Of a stretch of 64,000 nucleotides of DNA, positions 1 through 9,752 are shown piece after piece. The translations under genes and the position numbers were made by a program. This DNA is from Halostella limicola (GTDB taxonomy: Archaea > Halobacteriota > Halobacteria > Halobacteriales > Natronoarchaeaceae): assembly GCF_003675875.1 (NCBI RefSeq), contig NZ_ML014752.1, forward strand, positions 62,001 to 126,000, read 5' to 3'. The notes under the pieces were generated by a model. That model worked only from the letters and a program-made list of their open reading frames with translations. It was not told where the DNA came from and did no database searches. The number at the start of each line of letters is the position of its first letter. The first letter of the stretch is position 1.

Positions 1-1
1 C

Positions 2-1957
2 CGTTCGACGAATGTGAGCGAAGTCGATACTGTAGAATTCAACAAATACAGGGACTATGATAGAGAAAGAGGAACACTTACCGTTCACACTTATTGGAGC
101 GGGATATCACCCGGTAACTATACTGTTTTATCGGACGTAGAGATCTCTAACCAGAATCAAATAAATGATAGCACAGAATCCATTTCTACTACGTTCTCCG
201 TGACACCCAGTCCGCCTGAAATCCGGATCAATATCACTCATGGCGGATATTTCGAGCATATCCGCGACTTCGGAAAGGTCGTGGATGCCAGAGATTCGTT
301 TGATCCGGATGGGACGGAAATTAAGTTCCACTGGGGGCAAGGTGCGCAAGCGACTACCATAACCGGAGTTGGAAAGTTTAGCTCATTTCGGTATGCCAAT
401 TTAACAGTTAGGGACGATTATGGTCTAGAAAGTGAGATCCCCCATCAGTTCGCTCAGTATTATACTCCGGAGATAACACATGTAAGAGAAGTTTCTCAAG
501 GGCCCTATAATCTAACTGACTCAGTTCGATTCAATGTGTACTCTGACCGTTTTCAGTTTACAAAGAATCTATTCCATGAACGCCACGATGTAGAGGTAAC
601 TGCAGCGTATGGCGTCCGCTTGTTAGAATTCAACAGTAATACAATCGAAAGGAGAGAGGCAGAAACGGATCCAGACATCGATCAGAGTGGGCAACAATAT
701 GTGGCGACTGTCGAGGTTGAAGCAGCAGCGCTCACTGGAGACAGGCCTGTGCCAGATGTTACGTTCTACAATCCTTCACATCCCCAGACGACTCGTAAAA
801 ACGCCTCACTTACTACGGACAGCCGTATCTTCGCTGCCGCAGAGTGGGAACGAACGAACATGACGGTTGAAGATCTATCTTATGATGTCCGTCTGCCATA
901 TCGAATACAGCGAACGGTAGGCTCCAGAGAGCGACGCAACCAGTTGTTAGAAGCAGGGTATCGCGTTGATCGACAGGGCGAAGCTGGCACTGAGTATGTA
1001 GTGGAGAAACGAGAGCAGGTACGGGAAGCCCAGTATGACGAAGAAACGCAGTGGTACCGGACGAGAACCGAACGTAATCAGTTCCTTGAGGTATCCAAAG
1101 GATGGCAGACAGGAGAGAGAGACGTCCAGCAACGAACCCGTACTACCACTGAGACGGAGTGGCGAAATACCCGCGGGGGCCGGGGAGAATTCACCGGAAA
1201 TACCCGTCGTATTCAGACAGAACCTGCCCAGTATCGTACTCTTCGTAAATATCAATACGACACTGCTGTCGAGCGGACGAGAACGATAACGGAAACGCAC
1301 ACTGTTTCCGTTCCCGATCCGGACGGATGGGGGACGGTCGAACATACTTATGAGACGACAAAAGAAGAAACTTACACGACGACAGTCACGAGGTCGTATT
1401 GGAGTACAGCCGCTCGGGGATTCGGTCATTCATTCACCGGCGAAACACGGCGTGTCGAGAATTCACCTGCGGAGTACACGAATCAGTACCAGTATTCGTA
1501 TCAAACAGAAGTAATCGAAAACGTTCCTCGATACAGCGCTACACGACGTATACAGACGCAGACAGCGAAGTACGAGTGGCAGATACACGAGACACTATCT
1601 GACGGGGTTATCGCGAGACAAATGGCCCAAACGAGTTCTGATATGAGGATCGGTGAACGGAGGCCCATCAGCCAGTGGGTCTTGAGTAAACAAAGTGGAT
1701 TCCAGAACGTCACGAAGAGCGACTACGACAACCGAAACAATGTCATACGGACCAGAGCACTCGTCAGGGGGAATGTCACGCGCATTTCTGAACAAACCAA
1801 TGGTGACAATCTCCGACGAGAATACGTTCGTGACTTCACGACGGAATATGTAGACTCAGGGGTTGTGGATCCAGAGGAAATAAAAGACGAGTTGCATTCG
1901 ATGGGGGAAAAGAGAGATCCATGTCTCCCTAATCGAGTTACGAGGTGTGAGCGATGA
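2..1957 (+). CDS. Surface protein with PKD-like domain and Arg/Thr/Tyr-rich repeats (5' partial)
   Basis: The reading frame is open to the left edge, so the N-terminus is probably missing; a GTG at 14 is the first start codon seen. Counting from that GTG, residues about 67-140 look like a PKD-type beta-sandwich (DSFDPDGTEIKFHW, then ANLTVRDDYGL). Residues about 330-525 are Arg/Thr/Tyr/Glu-rich and hold two copies of a roughly 37-residue module (383-418 and 463-500) sharing FTG-TRR followed by a YQY core. No membrane anchor is visible in this part. The gene is clearly AT-richer than most of the window and its stop overlaps the next start (ATGA), so the two are probably cotranscribed. An extracellular or S-layer-associated role is inferred; the function is unknown. 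Confidence 0.75.
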   Translation, partial: RSTNVSEVDTVEFNKYRDYDRERGTLTVHTYWSGISPGNYTVLSDVEISNQNQINDSTESISTTFSVTPSPPEIRINITHGGYFEHIRDFGKVVDARDSFDPDGTEIKFHWGQGAQATTITGVGKFSSFRYANLTVRDDYGLESEIPHQFAQYYTPEITHVREVSQGPYNLTDSVRFNVYSDRFQFTKNLFHERHDVEVTAAYGVRLLEFNSNTIERREAETDPDIDQSGQQYVATVEVEAAALTGDRPVPDVTFYNPSHPQTTRKNASLTTDSRIFAAAEWERTNMTVEDLSYDVRLPYRIQRTVGSRERRNQLLEAGYRVDRQGEAGTEYVVEKREQVREAQYDEETQWYRTRTERNQFLEVSKGWQTGERDVQQRTRTTTETEWRNTRGGRGEFTGNTRRIQTEPAQYRTLRKYQYDTAVERTRTITETHTVSVPDPDGWGTVEHTYETTKEETYTTTVTRSYWSTAARGFGHSFTGETRRVENSPAEYTNQYQYSYQTEVIENVPRYSATRRIQTQTAKYEWQIHETLSDGVIARQMAQTSSDMRIGERRPISQWVLSKQSGFQNVTKSDYDNRNNVIRTRALVRGNVTRISEQTNGDNLRREYVRDFTTEYVDSGVVDPEEIKDELHSMGEKRDPCLPNRVTRCER

Positions 1958-2892
1958 GTAAGAAGTTGGTTTCCATTTCAGTATTACTATTGCTTCTTGT
2001 GGGTTCTCTGGGAAGTGTACCGATAGCTCTAGGAGAGCCAACTGCTGATGAAGGGTTTGACAATAATTCTGAAGAGGTAACTGATAGATATGGGATAGAA
2101 TACACCGTTAAATTTCAGGAAAGTGAAAATAGGATCGAAGTGAGTGCCCATAATCCCACGTCCAGAGAGCAGTTGACAGGATTCGAAGTAAGAGTAGACG
2201 GTTATCGAAATAGAGAAGAAACTCTGAATATTTCCCAGAATAAAACCTGGAAAGAGTCGTGGGATATTACTGACAATATTGATGGTACTCAAGATGAACA
2301 TCGAGTGATATTTTCAGTAGTTGGTGAATCTGTCAGGTTCAACTTTAACCGAGAGATAGATCTCTCAAATTCCACAGAAGTCCCCTCACCACGAATAACG
2401 AACGTCGAAGTGACCAACGGAACGGTCTACGGAAACGAAACTTCGGTCTTAGAGGTTACTGTGGAGAACCCCGCAGACCAGCTTTACGGTTCAAACTTGA
2501 TGGTACATACGCTTGAAACGAACCATAGCCGTCTCGGGGGTGCTACCGCTGCACCCGGGGAACAGACGACGGTCCAAGTCCCGCTAGACGAACCACGGGG
2601 ATCGACCATCGCCGGAGAGGTCCGACTGTACGACGAGAACCTCTCCGAGGCGGAGGACGGTTTCGATCAGCGCGAGTTCGTCGGCCGCGCCGGCGGGGAC
2701 ACGAAGGTGTGGAACAGGACGTACGAACCGGCCGACCCGCACTGGGCCAAAAGCGGCGGGTACCGGTACGAGAACGAGACGATGGAGGAGCGGATCGACG
2801 ACGGTGAGGAAGAGTCGTCGGTGCCCGCAACCGTGACCCTCGCGGCGGGAATCATCCTCCTCCTCGCGCTCGTCGTCTGGCGGTATCGGTAA
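1954..2892 (+). CDS. Secreted, C-terminally membrane-anchored surface protein
   Basis: The 312-residue protein has a hydrophobic signal peptide at residues 1-27 (SISVLLLLLVGSLGS) and one C-terminal membrane span at about 288-308, followed by a short basic end. Between them lie beta-rich regions with several Asn-X-Ser/Thr sites, so most of the protein should face outward. Its start overlaps the stop of the upstream surface-protein gene, which suggests the two are translated together and perhaps form a pair. The 5' two thirds are AT-rich while the part after about 2530 has the GC-rich haloarchaeal pattern, so the gene looks mosaic. No specific family was recognised. Confidence 0.8.
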   Translation: MSKKLVSISVLLLLLVGSLGSVPIALGEPTADEGFDNNSEEVTDRYGIEYTVKFQESENRIEVSAHNPTSREQLTGFEVRVDGYRNREETLNISQNKTWKESWDITDNIDGTQDEHRVIFSVVGESVRFNFNREIDLSNSTEVPSPRITNVEVTNGTVYGNETSVLEVTVENPADQLYGSNLMVHTLETNHSRLGGATAAPGEQTTVQVPLDEPRGSTIAGEVRLYDENLSEAEDGFDQREFVGRAGGDTKVWNRTYEPADPHWAKSGGYRYENETMEERIDDGEEESSVPATVTLAAGIILLLALVVWRYR

Positions 2893-2896
2893 CCCC

Positions 2897-4051
2897 TTAC
2901 TCCTCGTTCTCCGGACTACTGGGGTGGTACTCCGTATCGTACTCGCCGGGCCGGTCGTCGACGCGGTCGGGGTTCATGCGGCCGGAGAGCAGCATGAAGT
3001 CGACGAGCGTCAGCGCGAGCATCGCCTCGACGACGGGGACGCCCCGCGGCGGGAGGACCGGGTCGTGCCGGCCGATCACCTTCTCCTCTTTCTCCTCGCC
3101 GGTCTCCCAGTCGACCGTCTGCTGGGACTTGGGGATCGACGTGGGCGCGTGCAGGGTCACCTCGCCGTAGATGGGTTCGCCGCTGGTGATGCCGCCCTGG
3201 AGGCCGCCGTGGTCGTTCTCGGCGGGGACCGGGTCGCCGTCCTCGCCGAACTCCCAGTGGTCGTTGCGCTCGTAGCCGGTGTACTCCCGGGCGTCCTTGC
3301 CGAGGCCGAACTCGAAGGCGGTCGTCGCGGGGACGCTCATCATCGCCTGGCCGAGGCGGGCCTCGACCGAGTCGAACCGGGGCGCGCCGAGGCCGCGCGG
3401 GACGCCGCGGGCCTCGAAGTAGATGCTCCCGCCGATGGAGTCGCCCTCCTCCTGGTACTCCTCGATGAGTTCCTGCATCGCCTCGGCGGTCTCGGGGTGG
3501 GCGCAGCGGACGTCGTTCTCCTCGGAGTGCTCCTTGATCTGCTCGAAGGAGACCTCGGGCGCCTCGACGTCGCCGATCTGGTTGACGTGGGCCTTGAGTT
3601 CGATCCCCTCGCGGGCGAGCAGTTTCTTGGCGATCGCGCCGGCGGCGACCCAGTTGACCGTCTCGCGCGCGGAGGAGCGCCCGCCACCGCCCCAGTTTCG
3701 CGTGCCGAACTTGGCGGAGTAGGTGAAGTCGCCGTGGCTCGGCCGCGGCGCAGTGATGAAGGGCTCGTACTTGCCGGAGCGGGCGTCCTTGTTCTGGATG
3801 ACCATTCCGATCGGGGTGCCCGTCGTGTAGCCGTCCTGAACGCCGCTTTTGATCGAGACGTCGTCCGGCTCGCCGCGGCTCGTCGTGATCATCGACTGGC
3901 CGGGTTTGCGCCGGTCGAGGTCTTGCTGAATGTCCTCCTCGGAGAGTTCGAGCCCGGCAGGACAGCCGCTGACCGTCACGCCCATGGCCTCGCCGTGGCT
4001 CTCGCCGAAGGTGGTCACCTGGAACAGGCGACCGAAGCTGTTGCCGTTCAT
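2897..4051 (-). CDS. aroC: Chorismate synthase
   Basis: This enzyme makes chorismate from 5-enolpyruvylshikimate-3-phosphate using reduced FMN, the last step of the shikimate pathway. The 384-residue length is normal. The N-terminal signature TTFGESHG (His19), the middle region SHGDFTYSAKFG followed by GGGGRSSARET, and the C-terminal RHDPVLPPRG block are all present. It shares its strand and region with aroA, and tyrA lies 5 kb away, so this is an aromatic amino-acid neighbourhood. Its 3' end meets the surface-protein gene tail to tail with only four bases between. Confidence 0.97.
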   Translation of the reverse strand: MNGNSFGRLFQVTTFGESHGEAMGVTVSGCPAGLELSEEDIQQDLDRRKPGQSMITTSRGEPDDVSIKSGVQDGYTTGTPIGMVIQNKDARSGKYEPFITAPRPSHGDFTYSAKFGTRNWGGGGRSSARETVNWVAAGAIAKKLLAREGIELKAHVNQIGDVEAPEVSFEQIKEHSEENDVRCAHPETAEAMQELIEEYQEEGDSIGGSIYFEARGVPRGLGAPRFDSVEARLGQAMMSVPATTAFEFGLGKDAREYTGYERNDHWEFGEDGDPVPAENDHGGLQGGITSGEPIYGEVTLHAPTSIPKSQQTVDWETGEEKEEKVIGRHDPVLPPRGVPVVEAMLALTLVDFMLLSGRMNPDRVDDRPGEYDTEYHPSSPENEE

Positions 4052-4143
4052 TACTCACTCGTCCGGACGCCGGCCATTTAGATGTTGCAATACGCGCAAG
4101 AACGGGCAGGGCGGCTCGGCAGCGTCGGCGAGATGGACGCCGA

Positions 4144-5391
4144 CTACTCCCGCAACTCGGACAGCCGGACAGCCGCGAACGGCACCAGCATCTCGTGGGG
4201 GTGTAGGCCGCCGTGCATCCCGATCAGTTCCAGCTCACCCGGTTCGGCGTCGCCCCACCAGGTCCCCAGGTTCCGGTGAGTGAGAACCAGGTCGCCGAGG
4301 CGGCGGCGGAAGGCTCCGGAGGGCTCGACGTCGCCGAACAGGTCGCGGCCGAGGACCTCCTCGCGGGTGAAGACCCGCGCGTCGAGTTCGCCGCGGAGGC
4401 GGTCGGCGACGGCGTCGACGCGGTCCGGCCGGAGCTGTAGGTGAACGTTCCGTGGGCTCCCGGAGAAGCGGATCGGCGTGCCGTCGGCGCGCTGGCGGAG
4501 GGAATCGGGCAGCCCATCGATGCCGCCGAGGTCCACGTTGCGTGCGGGGTCGGTGTCGACGTGGCCGTGGTCGGCGGTGACGACGAGGAGCGCGTCCTCC
4601 GCGGTGTCGTCGCCGACGCTTTCGACCGCGCGTTCGAGCTGCTCGCAGAGCGACGCGAGCGTCTCCTGATAGGACTCCGCCTCGGTCCCGTCAGCGTGCG
4701 AGGCGGCGTCGATCTGGGGGAGGTAGGTGAAGACGTAGGACAGCCCGTCCCCGTCTGTGTCGACGAGGGCATCGCGGAGTCGGTCGCCGACCTCTACGAC
4801 GTCCTCGTACGGGTAGCCCTCGACACCCTCGACCCCGTCCGCGAAGGGCGACACGAAGCGCGCCCCGATCCCCGCGTCCGCGAGTTCCGGGTACAGCGGG
4901 TCCGCGTTCGCCACGTCGTCGCGGGTCAGCCCGGTCGGCGGAGTCCCGTCCTTGGTCAGGAACGGGAGCGCTTCGAACTCCTCGTCGACGGTCGGTTCGT
5001 ACACGTTCCAGCCGACCACGCCGTGTTCGGCCGGGAGGGCGCCGGTGTGGAGCGTGGTGATAGCTGCGGCCGTCTCCGAGGGATAGACGGAGGTGAGCGG
5101 CGTGACGACGCCGCGTTCGGTGATCCGGTCGAGGAGCGCGTGGCGCTCGCGGTCGCGCTTCCACTGTTGGAGACCGAACCCGTCGATCAGGACGACGAGG
5201 ACGGTGTCGACGCCGTCCGTCTCGACGCCGTCGAAGACGTCTTCCGGGAGCGTTCGCCCGGTCTCCGCGCCGAGCAGCGACGTGGCGGTGTGGGAGACGT
5301 TCGCGAAGCAGTACCCCTCGTAGTCCGGGAAGAGGTAGCCGTCGTCCTCGAACTCGTCACGGAGGTGGGCCTCCACGTCCGACCGAAGCAT
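4144..5391 (-). CDS. Alkaline phosphatase superfamily / type I phosphodiesterase-nucleotide pyrophosphatase
   Basis: The 415-residue protein has the metal-site pattern of the alkaline phosphatase superfamily: LIDGFG with Asp70, the nucleophile region SVYPSETAAAITTLHTG at 101-117, DAASHADG near 240, TADHGHVD near 280, and a late GMHGGLHPHE block. Family members cleave phosphodiester or phosphomonoester bonds with two metal ions. There is no signal peptide, so it should be cytoplasmic. It sits between aroC and aroA on the same strand with short gaps and may be cotranscribed with them, although no direct role in aromatic synthesis is evident. The substrate cannot be told from the sequence. Confidence 0.88.
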   Translation of the reverse strand: MLRSDVEAHLRDEFEDDGYLFPDYEGYCFANVSHTATSLLGAETGRTLPEDVFDGVETDGVDTVLVVLIDGFGLQQWKRDRERHALLDRITERGVVTPLTSVYPSETAAAITTLHTGALPAEHGVVGWNVYEPTVDEEFEALPFLTKDGTPPTGLTRDDVANADPLYPELADAGIGARFVSPFADGVEGVEGYPYEDVVEVGDRLRDALVDTDGDGLSYVFTYLPQIDAASHADGTEAESYQETLASLCEQLERAVESVGDDTAEDALLVVTADHGHVDTDPARNVDLGGIDGLPDSLRQRADGTPIRFSGSPRNVHLQLRPDRVDAVADRLRGELDARVFTREEVLGRDLFGDVEPSGAFRRRLGDLVLTHRNLGTWWGDAEPGELELIGMHGGLHPHEMLVPFAAVRLSELRE

Positions 5392-5460
5392 GGTCGAGGC
5401 GTCGGCCGACCGCGAGAAGTAGCTATCGGTGCTGTGGGTCGGTGTACCGCTCTCGGTGGT

Positions 5461-6771
5461 TCACTCCCCCGAGCGTTCGACCGACGCGCCGAGGTCGTAC
5501 AGCACGTCGAAGAAGTCGGGGAAGGAGACGTCGACGTGTTCGCCGCCCTCGATCGTCGTCTCGCCGTCGGCGACGAGGCCGGCGACAGCTAGCGACATGA
5601 CGACGCGGTGGTCCGCGCGGCCGTCGACCCGCGCGCCGACCAGGTCCGAGTCGCCGCCGTGGATCGTGAGGGTGTCCTCCTCTTCGCTGACCTCCGCGCC
5701 GAGCTTCTCCAATTCCTCGGCCATCGCGCTCACGCGGTCGGTCTCCTTGTAGCGCACGTGCTCGCAGTTTTCGATCTCCGTGACGCCGTCGGCGATAGCG
5801 CCGACCGCGGCGACCGTCGGCAGGAGGTCCGGCGTGTCGCCCACGTCGACGGTGGTGCCGACGAGGTCGGAGCGTTCGACGGTGATGACGCCCTCCTCGC
5901 GGTCCCAGTCGACGGACGCGCCCATGTCTTCGAGGATGCCGACGATCGCGCTGTCGCCCTGCGCGCTCGGATGGGCGCCCTCGACGCGGAGGTCGTCCCC
6001 AGCGGCGACAGCGCCGGCGGCGAGCAGGTACGACATCGAGGAGAAGTCGCCGGGGACGTGGTACTCCCCGCCGGCGTCGTAGGACTGCCCGCCGGCGTCG
6101 TAGGACTGCCCGCCGGCGACGCTGAACCCGTCGTCGGTCTTCTCGGCGTCGACGCCGAAGTCGTCGAGCACCTCCAGCGTGATGTCCACGTACGGCGCGG
6201 ACTTCAGTTCGGTTTCGAGGTCGACGTCGATCCCCTCGTCGGTGACGGCGCCGGCCATCAGTAGCGCCGTGATGTACTGTGACGACACGTCGCCGGGGAT
6301 AGAGACCTCGCCGCCGGAGAGGGGGCCGCCGACGACCAGCGGCGCTTGCCCGTTGCCGCGGGTGCTCTCCGCGCGCCCGCCCAGGTCCTCGATGGCGTCG
6401 AGCAGCGGCCCTTGCGGGCGCGACCGAAGGGAGTCGTCGCCGGTGATGACCGTCGCGCCGTCGGCGAGCGCCGCCGCGGCGGTGACCAGCCGCATCGTCG
6501 TCCCGCTGTTGGCGCAGTCGACGACGTCGTCCGGGACGTAGGGGCGGCCGGCGAAGCCGGTGATCGCGAGGTCGTCGCCGGAATCTTCGACGGTGCCGCC
6601 GAAGGCCTCGACGGCGCGCATCGTCGCGCGGGTGTCGGCGCTCCGGAGCGGGTCGTGGACCAGCGCCCCGTCCGCGTAGCCGGCGGCGAGGATGGCGCGG
6701 TGCGTGTAGCTCTTCGACGGCGGGGCTCTCGCAGCGCCCGCGACCGTCGACTCGGAGACGGTGACGTCCAT
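5461..6771 (-). CDS. aroA: 3-phosphoshikimate 1-carboxyvinyltransferase (EPSP synthase)
   Basis: This enzyme joins shikimate-3-phosphate and phosphoenolpyruvate, the step before AroC. The 436 residues include the N-terminal substrate loop [10 protein letters not shown] (Lys20, Arg25), the NSGTTMR phosphate-binding loop near residue 88, and RYKETDR near 340. At residues 221-235 a heptapeptide AGGQSYD is repeated twice and followed by a partial third copy, encoded by exact 21-base DNA repeats; this lengthens a loop and is probably a recent expansion. The start at 6771 is divergent from the M24 peptidase gene across 120 bases. Confidence 0.96.
   Translation of the reverse strand: MDVTVSESTVAGAARAPPSKSYTHRAILAAGYADGALVHDPLRSADTRATMRAVEAFGGTVEDSGDDLAITGFAGRPYVPDDVVDCANSGTTMRLVTAAAALADGATVITGDDSLRSRPQGPLLDAIEDLGGRAESTRGNGQAPLVVGGPLSGGEVSIPGDVSSQYITALLMAGAVTDEGIDVDLETELKSAPYVDITLEVLDDFGVDAEKTDDGFSVAGGQSYDAGGQSYDAGGEYHVPGDFSSMSYLLAAGAVAAGDDLRVEGAHPSAQGDSAIVGILEDMGASVDWDREEGVITVERSDLVGTTVDVGDTPDLLPTVAAVGAIADGVTEIENCEHVRYKETDRVSAMAEELEKLGAEVSEEEDTLTIHGGDSDLVGARVDGRADHRVVMSLAVAGLVADGETTIEGGEHVDVSFPDFFDVLYDLGASVERSGE
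6068..6118 (-). repeat. 21-bp tandem repeat inside aroA
   Basis: Two exact 21-base units (6068-6088 and 6089-6109) are followed by nine more matching bases. Because 21 is a multiple of three the reading frame is kept, and the unit encodes a Gly-Gly-Gln-Ser-Tyr-Asp-Ala cycle. Slippage or unequal exchange is the likely origin. Confidence 0.9.
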
Positions 6772-6891
6772 AGCGGATGCTTTCCCCGCACCGCTATCAG
6801 GCTACCGGAGTCGGCAGCGTTCCCCCGCAGCGGACGCCGAGAGCGGATCGGATCCCCGCATATTTTGTCGGTTCCGGCCGGAGCAACGCGC

Positions 6892-8064
6892 ATGGAACCC
6901 GACCTCTCGCGACTCGACGCGCACCTCGACGACGCGGACGCCGACGGCTACCTCATCTACGACGACGACTCGGAGTCGGACCAGCTCTATCTCGCCGGGT
7001 TCGGCGCGCCCGACCCGTTCACGACGCTGTACACGCCCGACGGCCTCCACCTGCTCGTCTCCGGGCTGGAGTACGGCCGCGCGACCTCCGAGAGCAGGGC
7101 CGACAGCGTCACCCGACTGGCCGACTACGACCGCCGCGCGAAGATCGAGGAGTACGGTCGCCACGAGGCGTTCTACCGGATCATCGCGGAGTTCCTCGAC
7201 GACCACGGCGTCGCCGCCGCCGCCGTCCCCTCGGACTTCCCCGTCGGCCTCGCCGACGGCCTGCGGGACCTCGACGTGACCGTCCTTCCTGAGACCGACG
7301 ACGTGATCACGGAGATCCGGTCGGTCAAGACCGACGAGGAGGTCGAGCACGTCCGCGCCGCCCAGAAGGCGAACGAGGCGGCGATGGCGGCGGCGGAGTC
7401 GCTGATCGCGGCGGCCGACGTGGAGGACGGCACCCTCGTCTACGAGGGCGAGCCCCTGACCAGCGAGCGCGTCAAGGAGGAGATAGAGGTGACGCTCCTG
7501 CGCAACGGCTGCGCGCTCGACGAGACCATCGTCGCCTGCGGCGCGTCGGCCGCCGACCCGCACGACCGCGGGAGCGGCCCGCTCGCGGCCGACGAGACGA
7601 TCGTCGTCGACATCTTCCCGCGGGACAAGGAGACGAAGTACCACGCCGACATGACCCGGACGTTCGTCAAGGGCGAGGCGAGCGACGAGGTCCGGGACTA
7701 CTACGAGACGACCCACGACGCGATGGAGGCGGCGTTCGACGCCATCGAGCCCGGCGCGACTGGGGCCGAGGTCCACGACGCCGTCTGCGACGTGTACGAG
7801 TCGGCCGGCTACCCGACGCTTCGGAGCGACGAGAGCGCCGAGACGGGATTCATCCACGGCACCGGCCACGGCGTCGGTCTGGACGTCCACGAGCAGCCGG
7901 GCGTCCACCCGGACGGCGAGGAGCTCGAACCGGGTCACGTGATCACCGTCGAGCCCGGCCTCTACGACCCCGAGGTCGGCGGCGTCCGCATCGAGGACCT
8001 CGTGGTCGTCACGGAGGACGGGTACGAGAACCTCACGGACTACGAGAAGGCGTTAGAACTGTAA
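6892..8064 (+). CDS. M24 family metallopeptidase (Xaa-Pro aminopeptidase-like)
   Basis: The 390-residue protein has an N-terminal creatinase-type domain and a C-terminal pita-bread peptidase domain. The metal ligands are visible in order: VVDIFPRDKETKYHADMTRT (two Asp), HGTGHGVGLDVHE (His), VEPGLYDP (Glu) and GVRIEDLVVV (Glu). Such enzymes remove N-terminal residues before proline in the cytoplasm. The ATG at 6892 is preferred over longer in-frame starts because a TATA-like CATATTTTG lies about 27 bases upstream, which fits a leaderless transcript, and because homology begins there. It diverges from aroA. Confidence 0.93.
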   Translation: MEPDLSRLDAHLDDADADGYLIYDDDSESDQLYLAGFGAPDPFTTLYTPDGLHLLVSGLEYGRATSESRADSVTRLADYDRRAKIEEYGRHEAFYRIIAEFLDDHGVAAAAVPSDFPVGLADGLRDLDVTVLPETDDVITEIRSVKTDEEVEHVRAAQKANEAAMAAAESLIAAADVEDGTLVYEGEPLTSERVKEEIEVTLLRNGCALDETIVACGASAADPHDRGSGPLAADETIVVDIFPRDKETKYHADMTRTFVKGEASDEVRDYYETTHDAMEAAFDAIEPGATGAEVHDAVCDVYESAGYPTLRSDESAETGFIHGTGHGVGLDVHEQPGVHPDGEELEPGHVITVEPGLYDPEVGGVRIEDLVVVTEDGYENLTDYEKALEL

Positions 8065-8094
8065 CCCGCGCGTCGCGGGAAGTCGCTCCCGGAG

Positions 8095-8889
8095 TTACGC
8101 CTGCGAGCGGGCGTCCTCGACCCACGCCGGCGGTTCGACCGTCACGTCGCCGAGCGCGGTGACGCGGTAGCTCGCCTCGAACGAGACCGCCGTCCCGTCG
8201 CTCGTCGTCCCCTCGGCGGAGACCTGCACCTCGTGGACGACGCCGGACTCGCTGACGAGGGCGAAGCCGGAGGCGTTCTCCGTCTCGAAGTTCTCGTTGC
8301 TGTCGTTGTACGCGGCCAGCTCGTAGCGGACCAGGGTCTCGCCGTCGCGCTCGACGACCTCCTCGGCGGTGAAGTTACCGGTCGAGAGGAGGTCGTTCAC
8401 CAGCTGGCCGGCGGTCTCCTGCCGGTGGGTCTCCTCGAAGGACGCGCTCGACTCCTGGACGCGGAGCCTGGTGTCGCCGTTCGCGGTCAGGTTGTTGTGC
8501 TGGTGCGTCGCGTTCTGGTACCACTCGTTTTGCATCCCCTCGGTCGCGATCGCGCCGACCATCCGCTGGTCGTCGAGGCTGCTCCGGAGGGAGTACGTCA
8601 CGTTCTGGCTCCGCTCGCCCTGGACGGACGTCTGGTCGATCTCAATCGCGTAGTCGCTCTCGTTCAGCGCCGCGCCGTGGGCGGCGACCACTGCGTCCAC
8701 GTCGTCGATGCCGTCGGCGGACGCCCCGTCGGGGTAGTCGACGTCCGAGAGCGACAGGGCCTCGGTCGTCTCCATCTCCGTCGTTCCGTTCGTCTCTCCC
8801 TCGGGCGCGTCCGAGCCCACGAGGCCCGAACACCCCGCGAGAGCGACGAGGGCGATCACGGCCGTGACTGCGAACAATCTGCGATTCAT
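8095..8889 (-). CDS. Secreted lipoprotein of unknown function
   Basis: The 264-residue protein starts MNRRLF and has a short hydrophobic stretch ending in a lipobox (LVALAGC, Cys20), so it should be lipid-anchored outside the membrane. An acidic Thr/Glu-rich linker follows, then a domain that looks all-beta with several N-glycosylation sequons. It resembles the common haloarchaeal lipoproteins with a LolA-like fold, but that is an impression only. An upstream in-frame start five codons earlier (8904) is less likely because the signal peptide begins at MNRR. It converges with the M24 peptidase gene. Confidence 0.82.
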   Translation of the reverse strand: MNRRLFAVTAVIALVALAGCSGLVGSDAPEGETNGTTEMETTEALSLSDVDYPDGASADGIDDVDAVVAAHGAALNESDYAIEIDQTSVQGERSQNVTYSLRSSLDDQRMVGAIATEGMQNEWYQNATHQHNNLTANGDTRLRVQESSASFEETHRQETAGQLVNDLLSTGNFTAEEVVERDGETLVRYELAAYNDSNENFETENASGFALVSESGVVHEVQVSAEGTTSDGTAVSFEASYRVTALGDVTVEPPAWVEDARSQA

Positions 8890-8983
8890 ACCGATACCTA
8901 CCATTTCTCATTGATAAACCTGGCGAGGGTATCGGTGCGCTGATCGAACCGCTTTTAGGAGAGAGCGAGCCTACTTCCCGTCA

Positions 8984-9712
8984 ATGGAGGTACTGGTCGT
9001 CGGCGCGGGGGCGATGGGTCGCTGGTTCGCCGACGCCGTCGGGGCCGCGACCGCGTTCGCCGACGTGGACCGAGACGCGGCGGCGGCCGCCGCCGAGGCG
9101 ACGGGCGGGCGCGTCGTCCCCCTCGACGGGGACGAGACGTTCGACGCGGTGTGTATCGCGGTGCCCATCTCGGCCGGCGAGGCGGCCATCGCAGAGCACG
9201 CCCCGCGGACCGAGCGCGCGCTGGTGGACGTCACCGGCGTCATGACCGGCCCCGTCGCGGCGATGGCCGAACACGCGCCCGACCGCGAGCGGCTGAGCCT
9301 GCACCCGATGTTCGCGCCGGAGAACGCCCCCGGCAACGTGGCGGCGGTCCGAGACGCCGCCGGCCCCGTCACCGACGCGATCGTCGAGGACCTGGCCGCG
9401 GCGGGCAACGACCTGTGCGAGACGACGCCCGCGGAGCACGACGAGGCGATGGAGACTGTACAGGCGAGTGCCCACGCCGCCGTCCTCGCGTTCGCGCTCG
9501 CGGCCGGGGACGTGCCCGAGGGGCTGACGACGCCGGTGTACGAGGACCTGGCCGCCATCGCGGACCAGGTGACCGGGAACGAACCGCAGGTGTACGCCGA
9601 GATCCAGTCGACGTTCGACGGCGCGGACGCGGTGGCGGAGGCGGCGGCCCGTCTCGCCGACGCGGACGGCGACGCGTTCGAGGCGCTGTACCGGGAGGCG
9701 AGCGAGCGATGA
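8984..9712 (+). CDS. tyrA: Prephenate dehydrogenase
   Basis: The 242-residue protein opens with a Rossmann NAD(P) motif (VLVVGAGAMGRWFADAVG) and continues with HPMFAPENAPGNVAAVRDA and a helical C-terminal domain typical of compact archaeal prephenate dehydrogenases. It would oxidise and decarboxylate prephenate to 4-hydroxyphenylpyruvate on the way to tyrosine, downstream of AroC. A GCTTTTAGG promoter element sits about 25 bases before the ATG. An Rsm22-like gene follows after 40 bases on the same strand and is probably cotranscribed. Confidence 0.9.
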   Translation: MEVLVVGAGAMGRWFADAVGAATAFADVDRDAAAAAAEATGGRVVPLDGDETFDAVCIAVPISAGEAAIAEHAPRTERALVDVTGVMTGPVAAMAEHAPDRERLSLHPMFAPENAPGNVAAVRDAAGPVTDAIVEDLAAAGNDLCETTPAEHDEAMETVQASAHAAVLAFALAAGDVPEGLTTPVYEDLAAIADQVTGNEPQVYAEIQSTFDGADAVAEAAARLADADGDAFEALYREASER

Positions 9713-9752
9713 GCGACCGGCCCGCGACAGACGACAGCGAGGACACCAGACG

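Noticed and set aside
2924-4081. 385-codon frame opposite aroC
   Set aside because: aroC has complete family motifs on the other strand; this frame is Val/Ala/Arg-rich without any motif.
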